A stretch of DNA of 5,190 nucleotides, taken from NCBI GenBank assembly GCA_046590705.1, contig JBKJUK010000089.1, positions 1-5,190 on the forward strand, written 5' to 3'. Both the position numbers and the translations under genes were made by a program. The stretch comes from JBKJUK01 sp046590705. GTDB taxonomy: Bacteria; Acidobacteriota; Thermoanaerobaculia; Gp7-AA8. Positions 1 to 5,190 of the stretch are shown piece after piece. Numbering within the stretch: the first letter of the stretch is position 1; each line of letters opens with the position of its first letter. The notes beneath the pieces were generated by a model that was not told the DNA's origin, made no database searches, and saw only the letters and a list, made by a program, of their open reading frames with translations.

Positions 1-122
1 GAGGAATCTCCGTTCCGCGCCGCGAAGGTCGTACCGATCGACCTCATCTGCGCGGACCGGAGATTCCTCTTCGCACCGAATGCTGCGTCACGATGACGAT
101 CGCGCGGCTCATCGGAATGACG
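1..122. repeat. Palindromic intergenic repeat, copy 1 (left part beyond window)
   Basis: The core at 1-69 is an imperfect hairpin. Its arms are 1-20 (GAGGAATCTCCGTTCCGCGC) and 50-69, complementary at 19 of 20 positions (mismatch T13/C57). Inside it a second stem pairs AGGTCG (26-31) with CGACCT (39-44) around a 7-base loop. A tail follows and ends at 107-122 in GCTCATCGGAATGACG. The core aligns without gaps to 2678-2746 at 60 of 69 positions, and the tail end aligns to 2779-2800 at 20 of 22. By comparison with copy 2, the left third of this element lies before base 1. There is no open reading frame of note and no transposase, so it is a non-autonomous interspersed repeat. It lies 28 bases beyond the manC stop codon, where its hairpin may also affect the mRNA 3' end, although no T-tract is visible. 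Confidence 0.85.
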
Positions 123-150
123 TGCCGGGGGCGGGCCGAGGGCCTGACAA

Positions 151-1167
151 TCAGAACTCCTTCACCAGACTGGCCAGCGATTCCGCATCATCCGCATTCA
201 GGATCAGCAGCCCATCGGGCGCGTCCACTACGATCACGTTTTTGAGGCCCACAACAGCCACACGACGTCCGAGTTCGGAATGGACGTAAACCTTTTCGCA
301 ATCGCGGACAAACAGGTTGGTGCGTTGCAGGTCCGTATCGGCATGCTGCGCCACCGCCTTCCAGGAACCTACATCCGACCATCCGAAGTCGCCCGGAACG
401 GTGACGATGTCCTCGAACTTTTCCATCACCGCGTAGTCGATCGAAATCGACGGCATCTGCTCATAGACTCCGAACCGGTCTTCTGACGAACTCTCGACGA
501 AAAGCTTCGAGAGCCGTGCGATTTCCGGAGCAGTGGACTGCAGCGCCGCGTCGAATGACTTCGCGGTCCAGATGAACATGCCACCGTTCCAGAGGTGATG
601 TCCGGAGCAGAAAAAGGTCTGCGCGCGCGCCCGGTCTGGTTTCTCGATAAATCGCGAGACTCGTCGCAGGCCGTTGGGCATCGAATCCGAAAGTTCGAGA
701 TAACCGAAGCCGGTACTCGGCTCATCCGGTACCAGTCCAATGGTAACCAGAGACCTCGACCCTCGTGCGTACTCGATCCCCCGTTCCACCACTTCTGCGA
801 ATGCGGCATCGTCTTTGATGAACTGGTCCGAAGGAAAGATGGCCAGAGTCGCGGAGGGGAGTCGGAGGAAGATCTCCCGGCAGCAGACGGCGATTGCGGG
901 TCCTGTGTTTCGGCGCGACGGCTCCAGCAGTATGTTCTCTTCCGGCAGCTGTGGCAGTTGTTCGATGACCTGCGCGCGGTAACGTTCGTTGGTGGAGACG
1001 AAGATGGCATCGGCGGCGGTGAAAAGCGCGAGCCTCGAATAGGTGTGTTGCAGGAGTGATCGACCCCCGAACAGCCGCAGAAACTGTTTCGGGTTCTCGT
1101 CAGTGCTCAGAGGCCAGAGTCGCGTCCCCGCGCCGCCAGCAAGGATGAGCGAGGCGTTGGCGCTCAT
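151..1167 (-). CDS. manC: Mannose-1-phosphate guanylyltransferase (GDP-mannose pyrophosphorylase), single-domain
   Basis: This cytosolic nucleotidyltransferase should make GDP-mannose from mannose-1-phosphate and GTP, the donor for mannose-, fucose- or rhamnose-containing glycans. The 338 residues carry the family motifs in order: the nucleotide-binding loop LAGGAGTRLWPL with PKQFL (9-30), EPSRRNTGPAIA (82-93), FPSDQ (111-115), GFGYLE (153-158), EKP (175-177), NGGMFIW (194-200), SIDYAVMEK (242-250) and GWSDVGSW (262-269). The last two are typical of mannose rather than glucose enzymes. The protein ends after the C-terminal VVGLKNVIVVD region (306-315), so the cupin phosphomannose-isomerase domain of AlgA/long ManC proteins is absent. 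Q115 replaces the histidine usual in the PSDH motif. The ATG overlaps the upstream glycosyltransferase stop in an ATGA, implying translational coupling. It is the last gene of the operon inside this window. Confidence 0.93.
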   Translation of the reverse strand: MSANASLILAGGAGTRLWPLSTDENPKQFLRLFGGRSLLQHTYSRLALFTAADAIFVSTNERYRAQVIEQLPQLPEENILLEPSRRNTGPAIAVCCREIFLRLPSATLAIFPSDQFIKDDAAFAEVVERGIEYARGSRSLVTIGLVPDEPSTGFGYLELSDSMPNGLRRVSRFIEKPDRARAQTFFCSGHHLWNGGMFIWTAKSFDAALQSTAPEIARLSKLFVESSSEDRFGVYEQMPSISIDYAVMEKFEDIVTVPGDFGWSDVGSWKAVAQHADTDLQRTNLFVRDCEKVYVHSELGRRVAVVGLKNVIVVDAPDGLLILNADDAESLASLVKEF

Positions 1168-2588
1168 TGCACACCAGCACTGTCAGGCCTTCTGCCCACC
1201 ACGACGAGACTCAGTCCCTTGACGGGGGAGGCGGGCTCGAGCTTCCTGAAAATCGGTACCAGTAGATCGTACAGACGCGATTGTCCTGCAGGCATGTGCT
1301 TGCGGTTCAGAACCTTTGCGTTGAACCACCAGCCGAGTCTTCCGACGACGTTCTGATATGCGGCGTGTTCGACGACCAGTCCCGCCGCTACCATCTTCTG
1401 CTTCAGATCCTCGATGTCATAGCGCCGGTAGTGGCCAACCGTTTCGTCCATGGAGCCGAAGAGCGACTGATCTGCCGGCACGAAGATGGTGATCCTGCCA
1501 CCTGGTTGTACCAGTTCCCGCATCCGTCGAAGGGCCGCTACGTCGTCCTCAATGTGTTCGAGCACGTTGAGGCAGATCACCGAGTCGAACTGATACCGGA
1601 TGAGTTCCAGGGAAGAGTCGGCCATCAGGTCGAGCCGCTCGATCACGATTCCTGGACGCCGCCGAAACGTATTGCGCAGAATGTCGAGGTACGGTGTCTC
1701 GACGTCGGTCGCTACGATCAGATCGCGTCCGTAAAGGAATCGGGTCATGTTCCCGGTCCCTGCACCGACCTCGAGAACTCGCTGGCCGACAAAAGGAGCG
1801 ATCGACTCCCAGATCCATCGGTTGTAGTGCTTGAGGCGGCTCATGCGGTGAAGTGTCAGCATGCCGCCAGGCTCACCGGTGTCGTGCTGAAACAAGCCGA
1901 ACTTCAGAATGGTCCAGATCGCGCTGAAACCATCCTTCCAGTTGATTTTCTTACCTTCCCAGTAGTCGCGGCCGTGATAGGAGATTGGAACCTCGTACAG
2001 CCTGTAGCCACGTCGAGCCAGTTTGGCCGTGACTTCCGGCTCGAAGCCGAAACGGTTCGACACCAGAGGAATCGACTGAATGATTTCGCGACGGAAGACC
2101 TTGTAGCAGGTTTCCATGTCTGTGAGATTCAGGTTGGTGGTGGCGTTGGATAGAAACGTGAGAAAGTTGTTTCCGAGCGTGTGCCAGTACAGCATCACTC
2201 GCCGCGGATGTCCCTCGAAACGGGAGCCGTACACGACGTCGGCATCCCCCGACAGAATGGGTTCGATCAGCTTCGTGTACTCCTTCGGCTCGTATTCGAG
2301 ATCGGCATCCTGGATGACCACAATGTCTCCAGTGGCCTCGGCGATACCTCGACGTAGCGCCGCGCCTTTGCCCTGGTTCTGCGGCTGCACGATCTGTCGG
2401 AGCTCCGGCCATTCAGCAGCGAGCTTCGCCACGATGTCCCGCGAACCATCGGTGGACTGGTCGTCGACCACGATGATTTCCTTGGAGATGGGAACCTCAC
2501 GGACTTTGCGAAGAAGTTCCGCGACGGTCGCGCGTTCGTTGTAACAGGGGATGATTACGGTCAGCAGCGGCGGTTTTGCATCATTCAT
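1164..2588 (-). CDS. Bifunctional GT2 glycosyltransferase / class I SAM-dependent methyltransferase
   Basis: Two enzymes are fused in 474 residues. Residues about 7-235 form a GT2 domain of the dolichyl-phosphate-mannose/glucose-synthase-like group: VIIPCYNE (11-18), VDDQSTDGS (41-49), GKGAALRRG (73-81), the metal/donor motif QDADLEYEP (93-101), DMETCYKVFRRE (157-168), YEVPISYHGR (198-207) and EGKKINWKDG (211-220). This group normally transfers a sugar to polyprenyl phosphate at the cytosolic membrane face. Residues about 250-465 form a Rossmann methyltransferase with SAM motif I VLEVGAGTGN (271-280), acidic ATDVE (293-297), LNVLEHIEDD (340-349) and LVQPGGRITIFVP (359-371). No convincing membrane helix is present. 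The substrates of both halves are unknown; manC downstream makes GDP-mannose a plausible donor. The start ATG at 2588 has no clear Shine-Dalgarno sequence. This domain order is known in bacterial genomes, so the fusion looks natural and not like a sequencing artefact. Confidence 0.9.
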   Translation of the reverse strand: MNDAKPPLLTVIIPCYNERATVAELLRKVREVPISKEIIVVDDQSTDGSRDIVAKLAAEWPELRQIVQPQNQGKGAALRRGIAEATGDIVVIQDADLEYEPKEYTKLIEPILSGDADVVYGSRFEGHPRRVMLYWHTLGNNFLTFLSNATTNLNLTDMETCYKVFRREIIQSIPLVSNRFGFEPEVTAKLARRGYRLYEVPISYHGRDYWEGKKINWKDGFSAIWTILKFGLFQHDTGEPGGMLTLHRMSRLKHYNRWIWESIAPFVGQRVLEVGAGTGNMTRFLYGRDLIVATDVETPYLDILRNTFRRRPGIVIERLDLMADSSLELIRYQFDSVICLNVLEHIEDDVAALRRMRELVQPGGRITIFVPADQSLFGSMDETVGHYRRYDIEDLKQKMVAAGLVVEHAAYQNVVGRLGWWFNAKVLNRKHMPAGQSRLYDLLVPIFRKLEPASPVKGLSLVVVGRRPDSAGVQ

Positions 2589-2597
2589 CTGCAGGCC

Positions 2598-2627
2598 ATT
2601 TTACGACGAACCCCGGGAGTACGTCAT
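2598..2627 (-). promoter_or_regulatory. Possible promoter for the glycan operon, near-leaderless
   Basis: On the minus strand a TAAAAT box (2603-2598, 5 of 6 matches to TATAAT) is preceded at 18 bases by ATGACG (2627-2622, 4 of 6 matches to TTGACA). Initiation about 7 bases beyond the -10 box would fall 3-4 bases before the ATG at 2588. That agrees with the lack of a ribosome binding site there. The -35-like hexamer is the outer end of repeat copy 2. This rests on a short motif match only and assumes a sigma-70-like consensus. Confidence 0.2.
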
Positions 2628-2800
2628 TCCGATGAGCACGAAGTGCGGTCGAGCGGATTCGTGGTGTGAAGCGCGAAGAGGAATCTCCGGTCCGCGCCGC
2701 GCAGGTCGGACTGATCGTCCGAGTCTGCGCGGAACGGAGATTCCTCTTCAAAGCACCGTCTGCGCGAGGGCTGTTGACCGCGCGGCTAATCGAAATGACG
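2622..2800. repeat. Palindromic intergenic repeat, copy 2 (complete, about 179 bp, MITE-like)
   Basis: The element has terminal inverted repeats CGTCATTCCGATGAGC (2622-2637) and GCTAATCGAAATGACG (2785-2800), complementary at 14 of 16 positions. Its centre is a long hairpin with arms 2675-2697 and 2727-2749, complementary at 22 of 23 (mismatch G2690/A2734). An inner stem pairs TCGGA (2706-2710) with TCCGA (2718-2722). The left terminal repeat is the exact reverse complement of 107-122 in copy 1, and the core matches copy 1 at 60 of 69. No target-site duplication is evident and no transposase is encoded. From memory, similar ATTCCGA...GAGGAATCTC palindromes recur between genes in several bacterial phyla and give spurious SERSEES-like translations; I cannot verify that here. 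The element fills most of the 299-bp divergent intergenic region, where no gene is supported. Confidence 0.88.
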
Positions 2801-2818
2801 CCGCGATGAAGGTGGCTG

Positions 2819-2845
2819 GAAGGAATCTCCCAGGAAGATTCCTTC
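2819..2845. repeat. Short hairpin sharing the repeat motif
   Basis: GAAGGAATCT (2819-2828) pairs perfectly over 10 bp with AGATTCCTTC (2836-2845) around the 7-base loop CCCAGGA. The arms share GGAATCTCC with the long repeat core, so this could be a shrunken derivative of that element. It ends 42 bases before the TTG start of the kinase/DUF92 gene and would lie in its leader or promoter. There is no T-run after it, so it is not a standard terminator. Confidence 0.6.
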
Positions 2846-2887
2846 TCGCCAAGACCCCTCTGGTAAGTTTACGATCGACTCCGCCAA

Positions 2888-4237
2888 TTGATCAGAGCCG
2901 AATCAGAAGTTCTTCGCAAGCTGGTGCACATCTCGTTCGGGTCCGGTGCGCTTCTACTGCGATGGCTCACGCCCGCACAGGGAATGATGCTGGCGTTCGC
3001 GGCGCTGCTGTTCAATCTCTTCGTGCTCCCGCGGCTTGGCGGTAGGGTGATTGCCAGAAGTGCCGAAGGGCGTGACACAGGGATCGTTCTCTATCCGCTG
3101 GTCGTCCTGGTCCTCGTCGTAACCTTTCGTGACTCGTTGCATATTGCAGCCAGCGCCTGGATGATTCTGGCAGTAGGCGACGGTATGGCCACCCTCGCCG
3201 GAATGACGATGGGAGGAAGAAAACTTCCCTGGAATTCCGAAAAGTCAGTAGCCGGGTCTCTCGCTTTCGTGGCTTTCGGTACGCTGGCGGCGCTGGGAGC
3301 GTGGCTTTTCGTCGGCGCCGATCGAATCACTTACTTCTCGCCGTTCGTGATCGTTGCCTCGGCCGTCTTCGTCGCTGCGATCGTGGAGTCGCTTCCCTTG
3401 AATGTCGACGACAACCTCACGATCCCGGTGGCCAGCGCCTTCGTACTTTTCGCTCTGCAGCACTCTGCGCCAGCCGAACTGCTGCCGGGTGTCAGGGAAT
3501 TGATGTGGGTAGCCCTGAATCTGAGTCTTGCGCTGGTCGGGTTCGCGGTACGCTCGGTAGACTGGTCTGGCGCCCTTGGCGGCGCCGTGCTCGGATCGAT
3601 TCTCATTCTTTGCGGCGGTATTCCCGCATACGTCGCGCTCCTGGTTTTCTTCGTCATTGGAAGCGCAGCTACCAGGCTCGGTTACCGAAGGAAACTTCAG
3701 GCGGGTCTGGCGCAGGAGAAAGGTGGGCGCCGCAGTTTCGCTCACGCCTTCTCGAACGTCGGCGTCTCGGTACTGTTGGTCCTGCTGGCGGCGTACTCCG
3801 ACTTACCCTCGAGTCTACTGATCCTTGCAGCCATTGCCTCGCTGGCCACAGCCGCCGCCGACACCACGGCCTCGGAAGTTGGTCAGTGGATTGGAAAGAG
3901 AACCTTTATGCCGTTGTCGTTCCGCTCCGTTCCGCCTGGTACCGAAGGAGCTATCTCGCTCGAAGGAACGATCGCCGGAGGTCTGGCCGCGCTGATCACC
4001 GCCGCGGCCGGGGTAGCGATGTTGCGAAGCGAAAGTACCGCTGTCAACTTTCTCCAGTCAGTGCTACTGATCACGCTGAGCGCGATGATCGGATCATGGA
4101 TAGAGAGTCTGGCAGGTTCATGGAACCGCCAGCGCGTAGCGCAGGTCCCGAATGGTGCACTCAACTTTTTCAACACGGCTCTTGGCGCCGCGCTATTTCT
4201 GGCGTTAGGAGCTGTCGCAACCTTCTTTTCGTCGTAG
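2888..4237 (+). CDS. Fusion of dolichol/phytol-kinase-like domain and DUF92 (TMEM19/VTE6-like) domain, polytopic membrane protein
   Basis: The 449 residues form two membrane domains with roughly 12-14 hydrophobic segments. The first half (about 1-220) resembles the CTP-dependent dolichol/phytol kinase family (Sec59, VTE5): an N-terminal RKLVHISFG (10-18), GDGMATLAG (97-105) with KSVAGS (119-124), and DNLTIP (175-180) after an acidic ES (167-168). The second half (about 222-447) matches DUF92: WSGALGGAVLG (226-236), GSAATRLGYRRK (258-269), GRRSFAHAFSN (280-290), ADTTASEVG (324-332), PGTEGAISLEGT (350-361) and NGALNFFNTALG (422-433). In plants VTE5 phosphorylates phytol and the DUF92 protein VTE6 phosphorylates phytyl phosphate, so one chain may do both steps on an isoprenoid alcohol; the substrate here is unknown. 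TTG at 2888 is chosen because an in-frame TAA lies at 2864-2866, no ATG occurs before codon 33, and RKLVHI sits near the N-terminus in the family. No Shine-Dalgarno is visible. Confidence 0.85.
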   Translation: MIRAESEVLRKLVHISFGSGALLLRWLTPAQGMMLAFAALLFNLFVLPRLGGRVIARSAEGRDTGIVLYPLVVLVLVVTFRDSLHIAASAWMILAVGDGMATLAGMTMGGRKLPWNSEKSVAGSLAFVAFGTLAALGAWLFVGADRITYFSPFVIVASAVFVAAIVESLPLNVDDNLTIPVASAFVLFALQHSAPAELLPGVRELMWVALNLSLALVGFAVRSVDWSGALGGAVLGSILILCGGIPAYVALLVFFVIGSAATRLGYRRKLQAGLAQEKGGRRSFAHAFSNVGVSVLLVLLAAYSDLPSSLLILAAIASLATAAADTTASEVGQWIGKRTFMPLSFRSVPPGTEGAISLEGTIAGGLAALITAAAGVAMLRSESTAVNFLQSVLLITLSAMIGSWIESLAGSWNRQRVAQVPNGALNFFNTALGAALFLALGAVATFFSS

Positions 4238-4243
4238 GTCGCG

Positions 4244-4336
4244 AAGGCCGAAGTTGAAAACTTCGCCCACTTGTCTCGCCCCAGATTCACAGGGACGGTC
4301 GGTTCTTGAGTGGCCAAAGTTTTCAACTTTGGGCTT
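4244..4336. repeat. Inverted repeat with two nested hairpins between the kinase fusion gene and der
   Basis: Bases 4246-4271 and 4309-4334 are reverse complements at 22 of 26 positions, and two more A-T pairs extend the arms to 4244 and 4336. The 13-base centre AAGTTGAAAACTT (4251-4263) matches AAGTTTTCAACTT (4317-4329) perfectly. Each arm is also its own hairpin: CGAAGTT/AACTTCG with a GAA loop (4249-4265), and CCAAAGTT/AACTTTGG with a TTC loop (4314-4332). The 37-base spacer shows no feature. The rest of the gap, 4337-4461, has no supported gene. Confidence 0.75.
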
Positions 4337-4340
4337 TTGT
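4314..4340 (+). terminator. Probable intrinsic terminator after the kinase/DUF92 gene
   Basis: An 8-bp perfect stem CCAAAGTT/AACTTTGG with a 3-base loop is followed by GCTTTTGT, giving a short T-tract on the plus strand. It lies about 77 bases after the stop codon at 4235-4237 and before der. The stem is AT-rich and the T-tract is only four bases, so efficiency is uncertain. Confidence 0.4.
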
Positions 4341-4451
4341 GATCCGAGGAGAACCCCCGACGAATACGACTCCTCCTCCTGTTCTCTAACACTCAAACGT
4401 GCTCTGGCTCATACTGCCCCCCTGCGCCGGCGCTCTTTCGGGCGAATGGAT

Positions 4452-4455
4452 GGAG
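4452..4455 (+). promoter_or_regulatory. Ribosome binding site choosing the der start
   Basis: GGAG is followed after six bases by ATG at 4462. In-frame ATGs also occur at 4450 and 4456, but 4456 is directly adjacent to the GGAG and 4450 overlaps it, so 4462 is preferred. An in-frame GTG at 4399 also exists; the nearest in-frame stop is TAA at 4387. Confidence 0.5.
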
Positions 4456-4461
4456 ATGCTT

Positions 4462-5190
4462 ATGGACGACGTCGAAGGGCGCGAAGAGATCGAATCGAGT
4501 GATGAAGTCGAAGAGCCGGGCATACTTACCAGGCTGAGTCGCGTGGTCATCGTAGGGCGGCCCAACGTCGGTAAGTCGACGTTTTTCAATCGGCTGGCCG
4601 GGAAGCGGCGCGCGCTCACACACGACCTTCCAGGAATGACTCGCGATCGGCTCGACGAAGTCGTGACACTGGAGAATGGCCGGAGTTTCGAGCTCACTGA
4701 CACTGGCGGGCTCGAATATGGCGACAACCCTCAGTCCGAGTTTGCGGATGAGATTCGTATACAGGCCGATCTGGCGATTTCTGAGGCTGATGTCATCCTC
4801 TTTCTCGTCGACGGTTCGGTTGGAGTCATGCCTGAGGATGAAGACATCGCGCAGTCACTGCGTCGCTTTGGCGACAAGGTGATCCTGATGGTAAACAAGA
4901 TCGACACCCGCGCGGCGCAGGAGAACAGTGGGCTTTTCTATGCGCTTGGATACGACAAACATTTCGAAATCTCGGCAGAACACAGTCTGGGATTCGATGA
5001 GGTTTTCGACTTTCTCTCGGAGTTGATTCCTGAGGGTTCTCTGGCTGCGCCGGATCCGGATCTGGAACCTGTTCGAGTGGCCATCATCGGAAGGCCCAAC
5101 GTGGGCAAATCCTCGCTGCTCAACAAGCTCGCGCACGAAGAGCGCACTGTGGTTTCCGACATCGCTGGCACTACTCGCGACGCCATCGAC
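4462..5190 (+). CDS. der: Ribosome-assembly GTPase Der (EngA), 5' part, runs off the right edge
   Basis: Der has two tandem GTPase domains and acts in maturation of the 50S ribosomal subunit. The 243 residues present contain a complete first domain: G1 GRPNVGKST (32-40), G2 threonine in GMTRD (T60), G3 DTGG (80-83), G4 NKID (145-148) and G5 SAE (171-173). They also contain the start of the second: G1 GRPNVGKSS (210-218) and the G2 region AGTTRD (236-241). The linker near 198-205 is rich in D, P and E. Family members are about 435-490 residues, so roughly half is visible; the rest of domain two and the KH-like C-terminal domain lie beyond base 5190. Usual Der proteins begin only a few residues before the G1 strand, whereas here about 26 extra residues, rich in Asp and Glu, precede it. 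The gene is probably transcribed separately from the upstream gene, given the 224-base gap and hairpins. Confidence 0.95.
   Translation, partial: MDDVEGREEIESSDEVEEPGILTRLSRVVIVGRPNVGKSTFFNRLAGKRRALTHDLPGMTRDRLDEVVTLENGRSFELTDTGGLEYGDNPQSEFADEIRIQADLAISEADVILFLVDGSVGVMPEDEDIAQSLRRFGDKVILMVNKIDTRAAQENSGLFYALGYDKHFEISAEHSLGFDEVFDFLSELIPEGSLAAPDPDLEPVRVAIIGRPNVGKSSLLNKLAHEERTVVSDIAGTTRDAID

Noticed and set aside
123..150. A terminator for the minus-strand operon in the GC-rich stretch after manC
   Set aside because: The best stem is only GGCC/GGCC (4 bp) and no T-tract follows on the minus strand.
1281..2153. A 290-codon open frame on the plus strand
   Set aside because: It lies wholly opposite the glycosyltransferase/methyltransferase gene, whose motifs are intact, and its translation shows no recognisable domain. 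It is an antisense shadow of GC-rich coding DNA.
1..2800. A CRISPR array
   Set aside because: There are only two copies 2.6 kb apart with long palindromes, not regularly spaced short direct repeats, and no cas gene.
2861..2875. A promoter for the kinase/DUF92 gene at TGGTAAGTT or TACGAT
   Set aside because: Neither -10-like box has a credible -35 partner; too weak to annotate.
2551..3045. A 164-codon open frame across the intergenic region
   Set aside because: It is built from repeat copy 2 plus out-of-frame ends of two real genes and has no domain or binding site.
3301..4257. A 318-codon open frame on the plus strand
   Set aside because: It overlaps the kinase/DUF92 gene in another frame; its Arg/Gly/Ser-rich composition and lack of motifs mark it as a shadow.
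4386..4415. A der promoter, CTAACA and CATACT spaced by 18 bases
   Set aside because: Each box matches only 4 of 6 consensus bases and nothing else supports it, so it is near chance level.

Overview
The window is a GC-rich bacterial segment. It holds three complete genes, the first half of a fourth, and two copies of a palindromic intergenic repeat. Nothing in it fixes the taxon. The bifunctional glycosyltransferase/methyltransferase, the dolichol-kinase/DUF92 fusion and the repeats carrying ATTCCGA / GGAATGACG ends would fit an uncultured Acidobacteriota-like or related lineage, but that is a low-confidence guess.

Layout. Positions 1-122 hold the right part of a palindromic repeat (copy 1, cut by the window edge). 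On the minus strand, 2588 to 151, lies a two-gene operon: a GT2 glycosyltransferase fused to a SAM methyltransferase, followed with a 4-base ATGA overlap by a mannose-1-phosphate guanylyltransferase (manC). The divergent intergenic region 2589-2887 is mostly filled by a complete 179-bp copy of the repeat (copy 2, 2622-2800) and a short hairpin with the same sequence motif (2819-2845). On the plus strand, 2888-4237 is a membrane protein that joins a dolichol/phytol-kinase-like half to a DUF92 (TMEM19/VTE6-like) half and starts at TTG. A gap at 4238-4461 contains a long inverted repeat with nested hairpins, probably a terminator. The ribosome-assembly GTPase gene der then begins near 4462 and runs off the right edge.

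How the genes may work together. ManC makes GDP-mannose. The GT2 domain belongs to the group that loads sugars onto polyprenyl phosphate. The divergent kinase-like protein belongs to families that phosphorylate polyprenols or phytol. A coherent but unproven reading is a lipid-carrier mannosylation and surface-glycan neighbourhood next to a housekeeping gene. The least ordinary items are the kinase/DUF92 fusion and the repeat copies bracketing the glycan operon. I found no RNA gene, CRISPR array, transposase or evident defence system.
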